A stretch of 64,000 nucleotides of DNA from Pseudomonas sp. TH31 (GTDB lineage: Bacteria > Pseudomonadota > Gammaproteobacteria > Pseudomonadales > Pseudomonadaceae), in contig NZ_JAEKEZ010000013.1 of the NCBI RefSeq assembly GCF_016650815.1, forward strand, positions 62,001 to 126,000. The letters run 5' to 3'. Each line of letters begins with the position of its first letter. The stretch's first letter is position 1. A model generated the notes under the pieces. It was given only the letters and a program-made list of their open reading frames with translations, was not told where the DNA came from and ran no database searches. The translations under genes and the position numbers were made by a program. Positions 29,415-39,228 of this stretch are shown piece after piece.

Positions 29415-30056
29415 TTATTTACCTAACTTACGCAGCTCATCCGACTCAACCACCCGCACGCCATCCTGCTCTTCCAGCGCCAGTCGCCACATGGCGCGGG
29501 CCAGTTGGCAGGCTTCGATGCCGCGGTATTTGCCCGGAATCAATCGCGACAACGGCCCGGCGAATTGCTCGGCCAGCCGCGGTTCGAGGCGCTCACCCAG
29601 CAGCAACGAAGGACGGCAAATGGTCAACTGCGGCCAGTCCTGCGCGCGCAATGCGTGTTCCATCTCGCCTTTGACCCGGTTGTAGAAAATCGAGGATCTC
29701 CGGTCGGCCCCCAAGGCACTGATCACGATCAGGTGCCGCGCCCCCATTTCCCGCGCGCGCTTGGCGAACGCCACCACCATGTCCAGGTCCACCGCGCGAA
29801 ACGCCTCTTCGGAGCCGGCCTGTTTGATCGTGGTGCCGAGGCAGCAGTAGGCGATGTCGACGCGACCGTTCAGTTGCGGCAGAAACACTACCGGGTCGCC
29901 GACCGGGTTTTCCAGGTGAGGGTGCTCGGCCAGTGGCCGGCGTGACGGTGCCAGGACCCGCGTAATCGTTGGCTCATTGAGCAGGCGATCGAGCAAATGT
30001 TCGCCGGTTAAACCCGTAGCTCCGGCAAGCAAGACATGCTGAGGCGTCAAGTACAT
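29415..30056 (-). CDS. NAD(P)-binding oxidoreductase-like protein (atypical SDR)
   Basis: 213 residues. The N-terminal [19 protein letters not shown] is a Rossmann nucleotide-binding loop; [28 protein letters not shown] and [25 protein letters not shown] contain the conserved stretch of the HTATIP2/YbjT-like group, with the SDR tyrosine-lysine-like YNRVKGE. The substrate is unknown. The peptidase gene ends 28 bases upstream in the same direction. Confidence 0.82.
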   Translation of the reverse strand: MYLTPQHVLLAGATGLTGEHLLDRLLNEPTITRVLAPSRRPLAEHPHLENPVGDPVVFLPQLNGRVDIAYCCLGTTIKQAGSEEAFRAVDLDMVVAFAKRAREMGARHLIVISALGADRRSSIFYNRVKGEMEHALRAQDWPQLTICRPSLLLGERLEPRLAEQFAGPLSRLIPGKYRGIEACQLARAMWRLALEEQDGVRVVESDELRKLGK

Positions 30057-30083
30057 AGTGTTTCCCCCTTGATACTATTCAGC

Positions 30084-31801
30084 TTAGTTGCTCTTGGCGT
30101 CCTTGCTGCTGATAGCCGCACTTTGTAATGCTTTGCGCGCTTGTTGTTTGCGTAGCAATTGCCAGTGGGCGAGCACGGTTTTCGGCGCCCAGATCTGCGG
30201 TTCGGAGGCTTCGAAGTTGTCCGCCAGCTCGCGCTCGGCAACGGTGGCCTTGGCCAGTTTGAAGGCTTGCTCCAGGTCGTCGGTCTGGTTCAGCGCCTGA
30301 GCGAACAGCGCGTCGCCGAAGTAGGTGAAGTTGGCTTCTTCCGAGCAGCCGAAGGACACCCGGTCAGCCCGCGAGGCCGTCATGATCAGGGTTCGTTCGT
30401 CTTTCAACGCCGGGATAAAACCGCCGGAATAGCAGGATGAAATCACGATGATCTTGTCGCGATTCTTCAGGGGCGCGAGGACCGCAGCCAGTTCGTCGGC
30501 GGGCAGGTCGGCCAGCTCCATTCGTGGCTGGTCGAGTACCAGTTCGTGTTCGCTGGTGCCGTGGCTGGTCAGGTAGATGAAGATCAGGTCTTCGGGGCCG
30601 CTGCGTTCGGCCAGGGTCTGGGCGGCGCGGCGCAGGTTTTCCGGGTGGCCATCGGCCGGTCGGTGAGGTGGTCGCGGTGGTTGACCAGACGGATTTGGCC
30701 ATAAGCACCGAAGCGGCTGGCGAGCATGTTGGCGACGTAGTCGGACTCGCGCAGGAACACGCTCTGCTTGCCGTCGCCGCCGAGCGTCAGGCTGTACAGC
30801 TCAACCGCCGGGGTCGAGGCGGGCACGTTGCCCAGCGCCTCGTCGAGCAAGCGGCCCTGGGCCAGCAAGCCGAGCTCAAGGGTGTCGGGCAACAACTTGC
30901 CGTCGGCATCACGTACGCGTTGGCCGTTGATCCAGGTGCCGCTGATGACGGTACCGTCGGTCAGTACCAGCGTGCCGCGACCCTGATAGCTGTCAGCGTC
31001 GAATCCGCCGACGTAGAAACTGCCGTCGGCCAGGTTCAAGCGGCCCGGGCCAGTGAAGCGCCAATCGCTGAACTGGCCGATGTAGTGGCTGCCGTCGGTG
31101 CCGATCAGCTCGCCTTTGCCGTTGAGCACGCCTTCCTTGAACTGACCGATCCAGACATCGCCATCGGCGTTCTCGTAGCGACCCTTGCCGTTGAGCTGGT
31201 TGTCTTTGAAGGCGCCGACGTAGATATCACCGTCGGCGCTGTTGAAGGTGCCGTTGCCTTCCAATTGACCGTCGACGAAATGCCCGCTGAACTGATTGCC
31301 GCTGGCATCGCCGCGCTGGCCTTCGCCGTTGGGCTTGCCGTGGGCAAACTGACCTTGATACGAGCTGCCGTCTTCGAGTTCGAGACGGCCGAGCCCTGAA
31401 TACTGATCGGCCTTGAACTCACCACGGTAAGTCATGCCGTTTTCTTTGAGGGTGCCTTCGCCGTCGCGCCGGCCGAGTTTGAAGCCGCCGCTGTAGCTGC
31501 TGCCATTGGTGGTCAGTGTGCCCTGGCCGTCGAACAGCCCTTGCTGGAACTGCCCGCGATACACCTCGCCGTTGCTGCCGTGCCACTCGCCCTGGCCATG
31601 CCATTGGCCCTTGTCGAACTGGCCGGCGTACCAACTGCCGTTTGGGTAGTCGATGCGGCCCTGGCCTTGCAGCAACCCATTGACCAAATCGCCACGATAG
31701 CGTCCGCCATCCGGCAGTCGGGCGTCAGGGGACAGCAGCGATTCGCCATTGCCGCAAGCGGTGAGCAACAGGGTCAAAGCAAGGGGTGCAAGTGAGCGCA
31801 T
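30084..31801 (-). CDS. MORN-repeat lipoprotein with C13 (caspase/legumain-like) peptidase domain, frameshifted
   Basis: Corrected length is about 572 residues. MRSLAPLALTLLLTACG is a lipoprotein signal. Residues 30-300 hold about twelve MORN-type repeats (units such as SWYAGQFDKGQWHGQG and SSYQGQFAHGKPNGEG). The C-terminal part is a C13-family cysteine peptidase with the dyad histidine in IYLTSHGTSEHEL and cysteine in IVISSCYSGGFIP. The frame breaks within the peptidase domain at three G (30643-30645); a fourth restores ATPENLRRAAQTLAERSGPED. The protein would be anchored in the envelope, facing the periplasm if not moved outward. Substrate unknown. Confidence 0.82.
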
Positions 31802-31912
31802 AGCGGGATCCGGGCAGTTAGGCGACCGAGTATGCCGCAGCTATGCGACCTTATATAGCGAGGGAATAAATAGAGTCGCGAAACAGCATGAGCTGCTTCG
31901 CATCCAGAGGCT

Positions 31913-32368
31913 TTATACGAAACAGAGGGACAGCGGTTCGGCGATGTACGCCGGTTTGTCCGAGCCTTCTATTTCCAGTGTTGCGGTGGCCTTGAGCAGC
32001 CATTGTCCGGGTTTCTTCTCGGTGACTTCGTTCATGTCGACCTTGAGCCGTACCCGTGAATTGACTTTCACCGGCTGGATGAAGCGCACGCTGTCCAGGC
32101 CATAGTTGACCACCATTTTCACGCCTTCCGGCAGGATCAGGATGTCTTCCATCAGTTTGGGCATCAGCGACAGCGAAAGTAAACCGTGGGCAATGGTGCT
32201 GCCGAATGGGGTTTTCGCGGCTTTGACCGGGTCGACGTGAATGAACTGATAATCCCCTGTGGCTTCGGCGAACAGGTTAATGCGCTCCTGATCGATGGTG
32301 AGCCATTCGGAACGTCCAAGTTCCTTGCCGACATAATCTTTGAGCTCTGCAACAGGAACATAGGGCAT
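31913..32368 (-). CDS. MaoC-like (R)-hydratase / dehydratase
   Basis: 151 residues, single hot-dog domain. FAEATGDYQFIHVDPVKAA contains the catalytic aspartate-histidine pair of the R-specific enoyl-CoA hydratase (MaoC/NodN) family, followed by FGSTIAHGLLSLSLMP. It probably hydrates enoyl-CoA; in Pseudomonas such enzymes can link beta-oxidation with polyhydroxyalkanoate supply, but that is not shown here. The start at 32368 follows AAGGAGAG, a strong ribosome site. Confidence 0.9.
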   Translation of the reverse strand: MPYVPVAELKDYVGKELGRSEWLTIDQERINLFAEATGDYQFIHVDPVKAAKTPFGSTIAHGLLSLSLMPKLMEDILILPEGVKMVVNYGLDSVRFIQPVKVNSRVRLKVDMNEVTEKKPGQWLLKATATLEIEGSDKPAYIAEPLSLCFV

Positions 32369-32492
32369 TGAGACTCTCCTTGGTTTCATCGGTTTTATAG
32401 TTTTGAGGCGGGGGGGATTTGACCTCCCGGCTTACTACTTTAGATCAACATGACAAATTGCTCCGGTCAACTGACCATGCTTTTGGCGAATG

Positions 32493-32521
32493 CCGGTGTA
32501 TAGCGTCGGCGTGCTTATAAT
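32493..32521 (+). promoter_or_regulatory. Candidate sigma-70 promoter for lrgAB
   Basis: A perfect TATAAT (32516-32521) lies 45 bases before the lrgA start. The matching -35 region (near 32493) is poor, so only the -10 is well supported. Confidence 0.45.
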
Positions 32522-32565
32522 GCCCGGCCCCTTCTTTGTGGGGCGAGCGTTGCGGGAGATGCCGG

Positions 32566-32928
32566 ATGTTGTTACGTGGCCTGACCTGGCTGGTGCTGTT
32601 CCAATTGCTGGGCACAGCCATCAACCACCTGTTTTTGCCGGTGCTGCCGGGACCGATTATCGGCCTGCTGCTGTTGCTGGTGTTCCTGATTATTCGCGGC
32701 GAGGTCGGTGAGCCGCTGAACCTGGCCGCTGGCAGTTTGCTGCGTTACCTGCCATTGCTATTGGTGCCGCCGGCCGTGGGTGTGATGGTTTACGCCAAGG
32801 ACATTGCCGCAGACTTCTGGGCCATCGCCGGCGCACTGGTGTTGTCGTTGGTGCTATCCATGGCCTTCGTCGGGGTGCTGATGCAGCGCCTGATCAAACG
32901 CCACGCCCATCGCGGAGACGGCCAATGA
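32566..32928 (+). CDS. lrgA: CidA/LrgA-family holin-like protein
   Basis: 120 residues, almost entirely hydrophobic with four membrane segments, e.g. FLPVLPGPIIGLLLLLVFLII. Members regulate murein hydrolase activity and export of small metabolites. The start at 32566 is preferred because GGGAG precedes it by nine bases; an ATG ten codons earlier lacks a site. Its stop overlaps lrgB as ATGA, matching the standard lrgAB/cidAB pairing. Confidence 0.9.
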   Translation: MLLRGLTWLVLFQLLGTAINHLFLPVLPGPIIGLLLLLVFLIIRGEVGEPLNLAAGSLLRYLPLLLVPPAVGVMVYAKDIAADFWAIAGALVLSLVLSMAFVGVLMQRLIKRHAHRGDGQ

Positions 32929-33641
32929 TCCTCGATTGGCAAGGTGCCCTGGATTCGGTGATTCACCATCCGCTGTTTGGCATCGGCATTACGCTGGGCG
33001 CTTATCAACTGGTGCTCGCGGCGTTCGAGAAAACTCGCTGGATCTTCCTGCAACCGGTGCTGGTCTCGATGGTGCTGGTGATCGGCGTGTTGGTGGGCTG
33101 CGGCCTGACCTACGCCGAGTACCGCAAGAGCACCGAGATTCTCAGCATCCTGCTCGGCCCTGCCACGGTTGCGTTGGCGGTGCCGCTGTACTTGAACCTG
33201 CGACGGATTCGGCAGTTGTTCTGGCCGATTTTTACTACGCTGGTGATAGGTGGCGTGGTCGCCACGGGCATGGGTGTGTTGCTGGGCTGGTGGTTTGGTG
33301 CCGAACATATGATCCTGATGACCATGGCGCCGAAGTCCGTGACCTCGCCGATTGCGATGCTGGTAGCCGAGCAGATTGGTGGTGTCGCGGCACTGGCAGC
33401 GGTGTTCGTGTTGATTACTGGCGTGATCGGTGCGATTTTCGGCCCGAGTCTTTTGACCCGGCTCGGTGTCCATAGCCCTGAGGCCCGCGGGATGGCCCTG
33501 GGCATGACCGCCCACGCGGTCGGCACTTCGGTGGCCTTGCAGGAAAGTGAAGAATGCGGTGCCTTCGCGGCGCTGGCGATGAGTCTGATGGGTGTGGCCA
33601 CGGCGGTGTTCCTGCCGTTGGCGGTGTCGATGGTGGTGTAA
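32925..33641 (+). CDS. lrgB: LrgB-family membrane protein
   Basis: 238 residues with about seven membrane segments. Family stretches include STEILSILLGPATVALAVPLY, LMTMAPKSVTSPIAMLVAEQIGG and GMALGMTAHAVGTSVAL. It works with LrgA in the holin/antiholin-like system affecting autolysis and overflow-metabolite transport. Confidence 0.94.
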   Translation: MILDWQGALDSVIHHPLFGIGITLGAYQLVLAAFEKTRWIFLQPVLVSMVLVIGVLVGCGLTYAEYRKSTEILSILLGPATVALAVPLYLNLRRIRQLFWPIFTTLVIGGVVATGMGVLLGWWFGAEHMILMTMAPKSVTSPIAMLVAEQIGGVAALAAVFVLITGVIGAIFGPSLLTRLGVHSPEARGMALGMTAHAVGTSVALQESEECGAFAALAMSLMGVATAVFLPLAVSMVV

Positions 33642-33651
33642 GGAAATGTCT

Positions 33652-34242
33652 ATGAGTCTGCCGCTTTTCCCGCTGAACACGGTGCTGTTCCCTGGTTGCA
33701 TCCTCGACCTGCAGATTTTCGAGGCGCGCTACCTGGACATGATCAGCCGCTGCATGAAACAAGGCGGCGGCTTTGGCGTGGTGTGCATCCTCGACGGCGA
33801 AGAGGTCGGTATCGCCCCGGCGGGTTATGCGCTGGTGGGCTGTGAAGCATTGATCACCGACTTCAAACAGCAGGACAACGGCCTGCTGGGGATTCAGGTG
33901 CAGGGTGGGCGGCGCTTTAACGTATTGCACACCGAAGTCCAGCGCGATCACCTGACCGTGGCCGATGTCGAGTGGCTGGAAGACGAGCCTGAACAACCGT
34001 TGCAGGATGAAGACGCTGACCTGGTTGCGCTGCTCAAGGCCCTGGCCGAACACCCGATGGTCGAGGCGCTGAACATGGGTACCGAAGCAACCGGGCAACA
34101 GTCACTGGCCAATCAATTGGCGTATCTGCTGCCGTTCGCAGAAGTGGACAAGATTGATCTGCTGCAGCTCGATGATCCGCAACAACGGCTGGATGCGATT
34201 CAGGCGTTGCTGGATGAGTTGCAGGGCGAACTGTTTGCTTGA
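33652..34242 (+). CDS. Lon N-terminal (LON substrate-binding) domain protein
   Basis: 196 residues. LPLFPLNTVLFPGCILDLQIFEARYLDM is the signature start of a stand-alone LON domain protein, as in Lon's N-terminal region but lacking ATPase and protease. The role is unknown. The start at 33652 is chosen because AAGGA lies eight bases upstream; the ATG at 33646 is too near it. Confidence 0.87.
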   Translation: MSLPLFPLNTVLFPGCILDLQIFEARYLDMISRCMKQGGGFGVVCILDGEEVGIAPAGYALVGCEALITDFKQQDNGLLGIQVQGGRRFNVLHTEVQRDHLTVADVEWLEDEPEQPLQDEDADLVALLKALAEHPMVEALNMGTEATGQQSLANQLAYLLPFAEVDKIDLLQLDDPQQRLDAIQALLDELQGELFA

Positions 34243-34247
34243 GCCCT

Positions 34248-34325
34248 AAAAGATCGCAGCCTGCGGCAGCTCCTACATGGGATATGTGTTCACCCTGTAG
34301 GAGCTGCCGAAGGCTTCGATCTTTT
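34248..34325. repeat. REP inverted pair, GATCGCAGCC type
   Basis: Arms of about 29 bases (34248-34276 and 34296-34325) with a few mismatches, between converging genes; it could terminate both. Confidence 0.8.
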
Positions 34326-34344
34326 GATCTTTAAAGGGCTCGCC

Positions 34345-35661
34345 TTAATACGCATACCGCAACATCGCATGCGGCAAATGCCGCAGCGCAAAAAACGCAA
34401 ACAACGCCAGCATCGACGGCAACACCAGCCACCAGACTTTGGCTGGCATTGGGTTGAGTGGTGTCTGGCGTTGACTCAGCCACAGGCTCGCCGCACAGAC
34501 ACAGGCCGCCAGCATCGCGCCGGCCAGTACATCCGTCGGCCAATGCGCCCCTAGATAGACCCGCGACAAGGCAATCGCCAGCGCCGGCATGCAGCCCAAC
34601 AACAGCCAAGTCAGGCGCATTCGGGGTGGTTGTCCGCGTCCGGCCAGAACGGCGAGCGCCAGAAACAGTGCAAATGAGCCCGAGGCGTGGCCGCTGGGCA
34701 TGCTGTAACTGGTCAGTGGATCTGTCAGCACTTCCGGACGCAGGCGCGCGAAAAAGTGCTTGGTCACCGTGTTGCCAATCGCCGTACACAACAGCGCGCC
34801 GCCAACGAAAATCGCCTGGCGCCATTGCCGTGTCAGCAACAGCAGACCGGTCAGCAGGGCGCTGAACACCAGCATATTTCGGAATTCGCCGATCAGCGTG
34901 AAGATGACGGCCACCTCATCCATCATCGGGCTGCGGTGTTCTTGCACCAGAGCCATCAAGCCTTGATCGAGCGCAGTCAGGTGCGGGTAGCCGAAAAACA
35001 GCCCGAGCAGAATCAACAGGCCCACGCTGGCAATGAAGGCGCTGGCGTGGCGATGACGACGCAGGCTGCTGGTGACACTCAAACCGATCATGACCGCGAT
35101 GCTGCCGGCGACAATCCCGGCTTCAGGCCAGAAACCTTCCGGTAATGGCAGGCGAATCGCCGCGCCCGTGGCCCAGCCGGGCAGCAGGTAGGCAACGCTC
35201 CAGCCCGCGGCGGCCAGCAGGCTGACGGCGACGAAGCGAGGGAAGGGCATGTCGAACATCCCGGCGACCATCGGCAGCATTGGCCGCAACGGCCCGATGA
35301 AGCGCCCGACTAACAGGCTGGCGATGCCATACCGCTGGAAATAAGACTCGGCCCCGGCGATCCATTCCGGGTGATTGCGCAAGCCTGGCAGGCGGCGAAT
35401 GTTCTGGTGGAAATGTCGCCCAAGAAAGTACGAAACCATGTCCCCGAACAAACCACCGAGAAAACCCAGCAATAGTGTTTCGCCGAGTGGCAGCGCGCCG
35501 CTGCCGGCCAGCACCGCCACGGCAAACAGCAAAACGGTACCGGGCACGATCAGCCCGGCAATCGCCAGGCATTCCACGCAGGCCACTATGAACACCGCGG
35601 CGGCCAGCCACTGCGGATTGACCGTCAACCAACCGGTAATGCTATCGAGCCATGGGCCCAT
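34345..35661 (-). CDS. Fused DedA and PAP2-phosphatase membrane protein
   Basis: 438 residues with two modules. The N-terminal 200 residues are a DedA domain (IAGLIVPGTVLLFAVAVLAG, VGRFIGPLRPMLPMVAGMF). From about residue 230 there is a PAP2-type lipid phosphatase with all three motifs: KHFFARLRP, YSMPSGHASGSFALFLALAV and SRVYLGAHWPTDVLAG. Such a fusion could flip and dephosphorylate a polyprenyl or phospholipid diphosphate; recycling of undecaprenyl diphosphate is a plausible role but is inference. Confidence 0.9.
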   Translation of the reverse strand: MGPWLDSITGWLTVNPQWLAAAVFIVACVECLAIAGLIVPGTVLLFAVAVLAGSGALPLGETLLLGFLGGLFGDMVSYFLGRHFHQNIRRLPGLRNHPEWIAGAESYFQRYGIASLLVGRFIGPLRPMLPMVAGMFDMPFPRFVAVSLLAAAGWSVAYLLPGWATGAAIRLPLPEGFWPEAGIVAGSIAVMIGLSVTSSLRRHRHASAFIASVGLLILLGLFFGYPHLTALDQGLMALVQEHRSPMMDEVAVIFTLIGEFRNMLVFSALLTGLLLLTRQWRQAIFVGGALLCTAIGNTVTKHFFARLRPEVLTDPLTSYSMPSGHASGSFALFLALAVLAGRGQPPRMRLTWLLLGCMPALAIALSRVYLGAHWPTDVLAGAMLAACVCAASLWLSQRQTPLNPMPAKVWWLVLPSMLALFAFFALRHLPHAMLRYAY

Positions 35662-35694
35662 ACCTACAACTCCACTTTACGAATTGACCACCGC

Positions 35695-35788
35695 GTAGGA
35701 GCTGCCGAAGGCTGCGATCTTTTGATCTTCAGCTTTTTGATACCGCTGAAAACAGGATCAAAAGATCGCAGCCTTCGGCAGCTCCTAC
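35695..35788. repeat. REP inverted pair, GATCGCAGCCTTCGGCAG type
   Basis: Perfect 33-base arms (35695-35727 and 35756-35788) around a 28-base loop, between the fused membrane protein gene and the glycosylase gene. Confidence 0.85.
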
Positions 35789-35803
35789 AGGGGGGGATTG
35801 TGT

Positions 35804-36499
35804 TTACAACAAAAAATAATCGCGACCTTCGACCTGCCCCCGGCGCAGCGGGTTCCGCGTGCAATACGGCGCATAAGCCGCATCAACGAAGCGGTACATC
35901 AGATGTTCGTCACGTCCATGGGGAATGCCCAGGCGGGTGGTTTGAATGATGTGGGCGGGGGCCGGGCCGACGTCTTGCACCAGCAACACTTCATGATCGA
36001 AGCGCTTGGCGTCCCAGACCGGCACTTTCAACCCCAGCGCCTTGCACAGCAGTGTTTGCCCGGCGCAGAGTTTTTGCGAGGGGCGAGGGCGACCTTGAGC
36101 GTCGGGGTTGTTCACCAGCATCTGCGCCAGACTCGCTGGCCCACTCAATTCATCGACCCACGGATAAGCGGATTTGATCAGCACCGCATTGCCCGGCCCT
36201 TGGGCGCTGAAGTTCAGCGAATCGCCACCCCGGGCGTAATACATATAGATGTGGCCGCCATCCAGAAACAAAGCCTTACGCTTTTCTGTGTAGCCAAGGG
36301 AGGCGTGACTGCCTTTTTCTTCGCAGTAATACGCTTCAGTTTCGATGATCCGGGCACTGAGCCACAGGTCACCGACCCGGTGACGGATGACTTTGCCGAG
36401 TAACTCCCGGGCCAGAATTTGTGCGTCGCGGTCGAAAAAACCGTCCGGGAGCGCCGTGGGCAGGCTCGAAACGGAGGCGCGAACAGTCAGGTTGGACAT
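35804..36499 (-). CDS. 3-methyladenine DNA glycosylase (MPG/AAG type)
   Basis: 231 residues, of the mammalian-type alkyladenine glycosylase family that excises alkylated purines in base-excision repair. Recognisable stretches: ELLGKVIRH, ARIIETEAYY with the catalytic glutamate, KALFLDGGHIYMYYARGGDSLNF and GPGNAVLIKSAYP. It is unrelated to TagA/AlkA. The gene stands alone, divergent to proA. Confidence 0.92.
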   Translation of the reverse strand: MSNLTVRASVSSLPTALPDGFFDRDAQILARELLGKVIRHRVGDLWLSARIIETEAYYCEEKGSHASLGYTEKRKALFLDGGHIYMYYARGGDSLNFSAQGPGNAVLIKSAYPWVDELSGPASLAQMLVNNPDAQGRPRPSQKLCAGQTLLCKALGLKVPVWDAKRFDHEVLLVQDVGPAPAHIIQTTRLGIPHGRDEHLMYRFVDAAYAPYCTRNPLRRGQVEGRDYFLL

Positions 36500-36634
36500 G
36501 ATGAACGGCGTTTATCAGGGCTGATTGAGTCACGATGATAACAATTTGCAGCTTAATCACGGCTGAACGTCGGCAAATTGCCCTCCATTTCGACCATCCG
36601 CCCGTCACCGCTGTTAGTCCAGGGACGCGACAGC

Positions 36635-36640
36635 TATAAT
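36635..36640 (+). promoter_or_regulatory. Candidate -10 element for proA
   Basis: TATAAT, 48 bases before the proA start, at a suitable place for the proA-nadD-rsfS-rlmH transcript. No good -35 is visible 17 bases upstream. Confidence 0.45.
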
Positions 36641-36687
36641 CTGCCGCTTTACTCTTTTCCAAAATCCAGCAAAGACCACTCCAGACC

Positions 36688-37959
36688 ATGACTGAGTCCG
36701 TCCTCGACTATATGACCCGCCTGGGTCGCGCTGCCCGTGAAGCGTCGCGCATCATCGGCCGTGCCAGCACTGCGCAGAAAAACCGCGCCTTGCAGGCGGC
36801 TGCCAATGCGCTGGATGCTGCACGCGGCGAGCTGACGGCGGCCAATGAACTGGATTTGGCCGCCGGCCGGGCCAATGGTCTTGAACCTGCCTTGCTGGAA
36901 CGCCTGGCACTGACCCCGGCACGGATCGACGGCATGATCGTTGGCCTGCGTCAGGTCGCGGCATTGCCTGACCCGGTCGGCGCGATCCGCGACATGAGCT
37001 TTCGCCCGTCCGGTATACAGGTCGGCAAGATGCGTGTGCCGCTGGGCGTGATCGGGATCATCTACGAGTCCCGCCCGAACGTGACCATCGATGCCGCCAG
37101 CCTGTGCCTGAAGTCCGGCAATGCAACCATCCTGCGTGGCGGCTCCGAAGCGATTCATTCCAACCGTGCCATTGCCGCCTGCATCCAGCGCGGCCTGGCC
37201 GAGGCCGATCTGCCTGCCGCCGTGGTGCAAGTGGTCGAAACCACTGACCGCGCTGCCGTCGGCGCGCTGATCACCATGCCTGAATACGTTGACGTGATCG
37301 TGCCGCGCGGCGGCAAGGGCTTGATCGAACGGGTCAGTCGCGACGCTCGGGTGCCGGTGATCAAACACCTGGACGGCATCTGCCACGTCTACGTCAGTGC
37401 CCACGCCGATCTGCCGAAAGCCCGGCGCATCGCCTTCAATGCCAAGACGTACCGTTATGGCATCTGCGGCGCGATGGAAACCTTGCTGGTGGATCAAAGC
37501 GTTGCCAAAGATTTCCTGCCATCGATGGCTGCACAGTTCCGCGAAAAAGGCGTTGAACTGCGCGGTTGCGAACGCACCCGGTCGATCATCGAGGCCGTTG
37601 CCGCGACTGAAGAAGACTGGAACACCGAGTACCTGGCGCCGATTCTGTCGATCCGCGTGGTCGACGGTTTGGATCAGGCCATCGAGCACATCAACAAGTA
37701 CGGCTCTCACCACACCGATTCGATCGTCAGTGAAAACCTCGCTGACACCCGGCGTTTCGTGGCTGAAGTCGACTCGTCGTCGGTGATGATCAACACGCCG
37801 ACCTGCTTCGCCGATGGCTTTGAATACGGATTGGGTGCCGAGATTGGCATTTCTACTGATAAGCTGCACGCCCGCGGCCCGGTGGGCCTCGAAGGTCTGA
37901 CCTGCGAGAAGTACATCGTGGTTGGCGACGGCCAGTTGCGCGGACAGGAGTCGGTCTGA
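36688..37959 (+). CDS. proA: Gamma-glutamyl phosphate reductase
   Basis: ProA reduces gamma-glutamyl phosphate to glutamate semialdehyde in proline synthesis. 423 residues with family stretches [41 protein letters not shown] and [14 protein letters not shown] containing the catalytic cysteine. It heads a transcription unit with nadD one base after its stop. Confidence 0.97.
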   Translation: MTESVLDYMTRLGRAAREASRIIGRASTAQKNRALQAAANALDAARGELTAANELDLAAGRANGLEPALLERLALTPARIDGMIVGLRQVAALPDPVGAIRDMSFRPSGIQVGKMRVPLGVIGIIYESRPNVTIDAASLCLKSGNATILRGGSEAIHSNRAIAACIQRGLAEADLPAAVVQVVETTDRAAVGALITMPEYVDVIVPRGGKGLIERVSRDARVPVIKHLDGICHVYVSAHADLPKARRIAFNAKTYRYGICGAMETLLVDQSVAKDFLPSMAAQFREKGVELRGCERTRSIIEAVAATEEDWNTEYLAPILSIRVVDGLDQAIEHINKYGSHHTDSIVSENLADTRRFVAEVDSSSVMINTPTCFADGFEYGLGAEIGISTDKLHARGPVGLEGLTCEKYIVVGDGQLRGQESV

Positions 37960-37960
37960 C

Positions 37961-38650
37961 TTGGGCGACCTCGACCCGTCAGCCCCGGTCACTGCCGGCG
38001 AGGCTGAGCCTCGACGCATTGGCGTGCTGGGCGGAACCTTCGACCCGGTGCACATCGGCCATTTGCGCGGTGCGCTGGAAGTCGCCGAATCGCTGGACCT
38101 CGATGAACTGCGTCTGACACCCAGTGCCAGGCCGCCGCATCGGGACACGCCACAGGTGTCGGCGCAGGACCGTCTGGCGATGGTTGAGTGCGCGGTAGCC
38201 GGTGTGGCGCCGTTGGTGGTGGACGCCCGTGAATTGCAGCGGGACAAACCGTCCTACACTATCGATACCCTGGAATTGATGCGCGCCGAAATGGCCGCTG
38301 AGACCCAGGTTTTTCTACTTTTGGGCTGGGACGCATTTTGCGGCCTGCCCACTTGGCACCGCTGGGAAGAGTTGCTCCAGCATTGCCACATCCTGGTGCT
38401 GCAACGCCCGGATGCCGACAGCGAACCGCCGGATGCCTTGCGCAATCTGTTGGCGGCACGCTCGGTGAGCGACCCGCTGGCCCTCAAAGGGCCGAGCGGA
38501 CAGATTGCATTCGTCTGGCAGACACCGCTCGCGGTATCCGCCACCCAGATCCGTCAACTGCTGGCCAGCGGTAAGTCGGTACGTTTCCTGGTGCCCGACG
38601 CGGTCCTGGCCTACATCGATGCGCACGGTCTGTACCGTGCGTCGAACTGA
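37961..38650 (+). CDS. nadD: Nicotinate-nucleotide adenylyltransferase
   Basis: NadD forms nicotinic acid adenine dinucleotide in NAD synthesis. The 229-residue product has [23 protein letters not shown] (nucleotidyltransferase T/HxGH motif) and the C-terminal [20 protein letters not shown]. No ATG lies near; I use TTG at 37961 because AGGAG sits ten bases before it and it follows the proA stop directly. An internal alternative start cannot be excluded. Confidence 0.93.
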   Translation: MGDLDPSAPVTAGEAEPRRIGVLGGTFDPVHIGHLRGALEVAESLDLDELRLTPSARPPHRDTPQVSAQDRLAMVECAVAGVAPLVVDARELQRDKPSYTIDTLELMRAEMAAETQVFLLLGWDAFCGLPTWHRWEELLQHCHILVLQRPDADSEPPDALRNLLAARSVSDPLALKGPSGQIAFVWQTPLAVSATQIRQLLASGKSVRFLVPDAVLAYIDAHGLYRASN

Positions 38651-38724
38651 AAAAAAGGGCACGCTTCACGGCACGTGATCACGTGTAACGAAGCGCCCGA
38701 ACATACGAGCAAAACGAGTTTTAT

Positions 38725-39219
38725 ATGACGAACAAAGACGTAACTAAAGTAAAGCGCAAAGGCACGTTCAAGAGCGCCCCGCTGCCAGTAGAGGTCCCAA
38801 CCGGACCGGAACTGCGTGGTGAAGAGCTGGTCAAGGTTGCCGTTGCAGCCCTGGAAGACGTGAAAGGCCAGGACATCCAGGTCATCGACGTTCGTGAAAA
38901 GCAGAGCATCACTGACTTCATGATCATCGCCACCGGTACTTCGAACCGTCAGATCGGCGCGATGCTGGACAAGGTCCGCGAAGCGGTCAAAGCCCTGGGC
39001 GTCAAGCCACTGGGTGAAGAAGGCAAGGGCGACAGCGACTGGGTGTTGCTGGATATGGATGACGTCATCGTGCACATGATGACTGCCTCGGCTCGTCAGT
39101 TTTACGACCTGGAGCGTCTGTGGTCCGGCGCCGAACAGAGCCGTGCTCTGAACGCGGCTCACCACAGCCCGGAAAACACCCACGAGCATTTCATCAAGCT
39201 CAACAAAGACCAGCAGTAA
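38725..39219 (+). CDS. rsfS: Ribosomal silencing factor
   Basis: RsfS binds uL14 on the large ribosomal subunit and blocks subunit joining in starvation. 164 residues; the core (about 35-140) has DVREKQSITDFMIIATGTSNRQI and DSDWVLLDMDDVIVHMMTASARQFYDLERLW. It carries a basic N-terminal extension (MTNKDVTKVKRKGTFKSAPL) and a C-terminal tail beyond the roughly 105-residue E. coli protein. Confidence 0.95.
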   Translation: MTNKDVTKVKRKGTFKSAPLPVEVPTGPELRGEELVKVAVAALEDVKGQDIQVIDVREKQSITDFMIIATGTSNRQIGAMLDKVREAVKALGVKPLGEEGKGDSDWVLLDMDDVIVHMMTASARQFYDLERLWSGAEQSRALNAAHHSPENTHEHFIKLNKDQQ

Positions 39220-39228
39220 GGGACCGCT

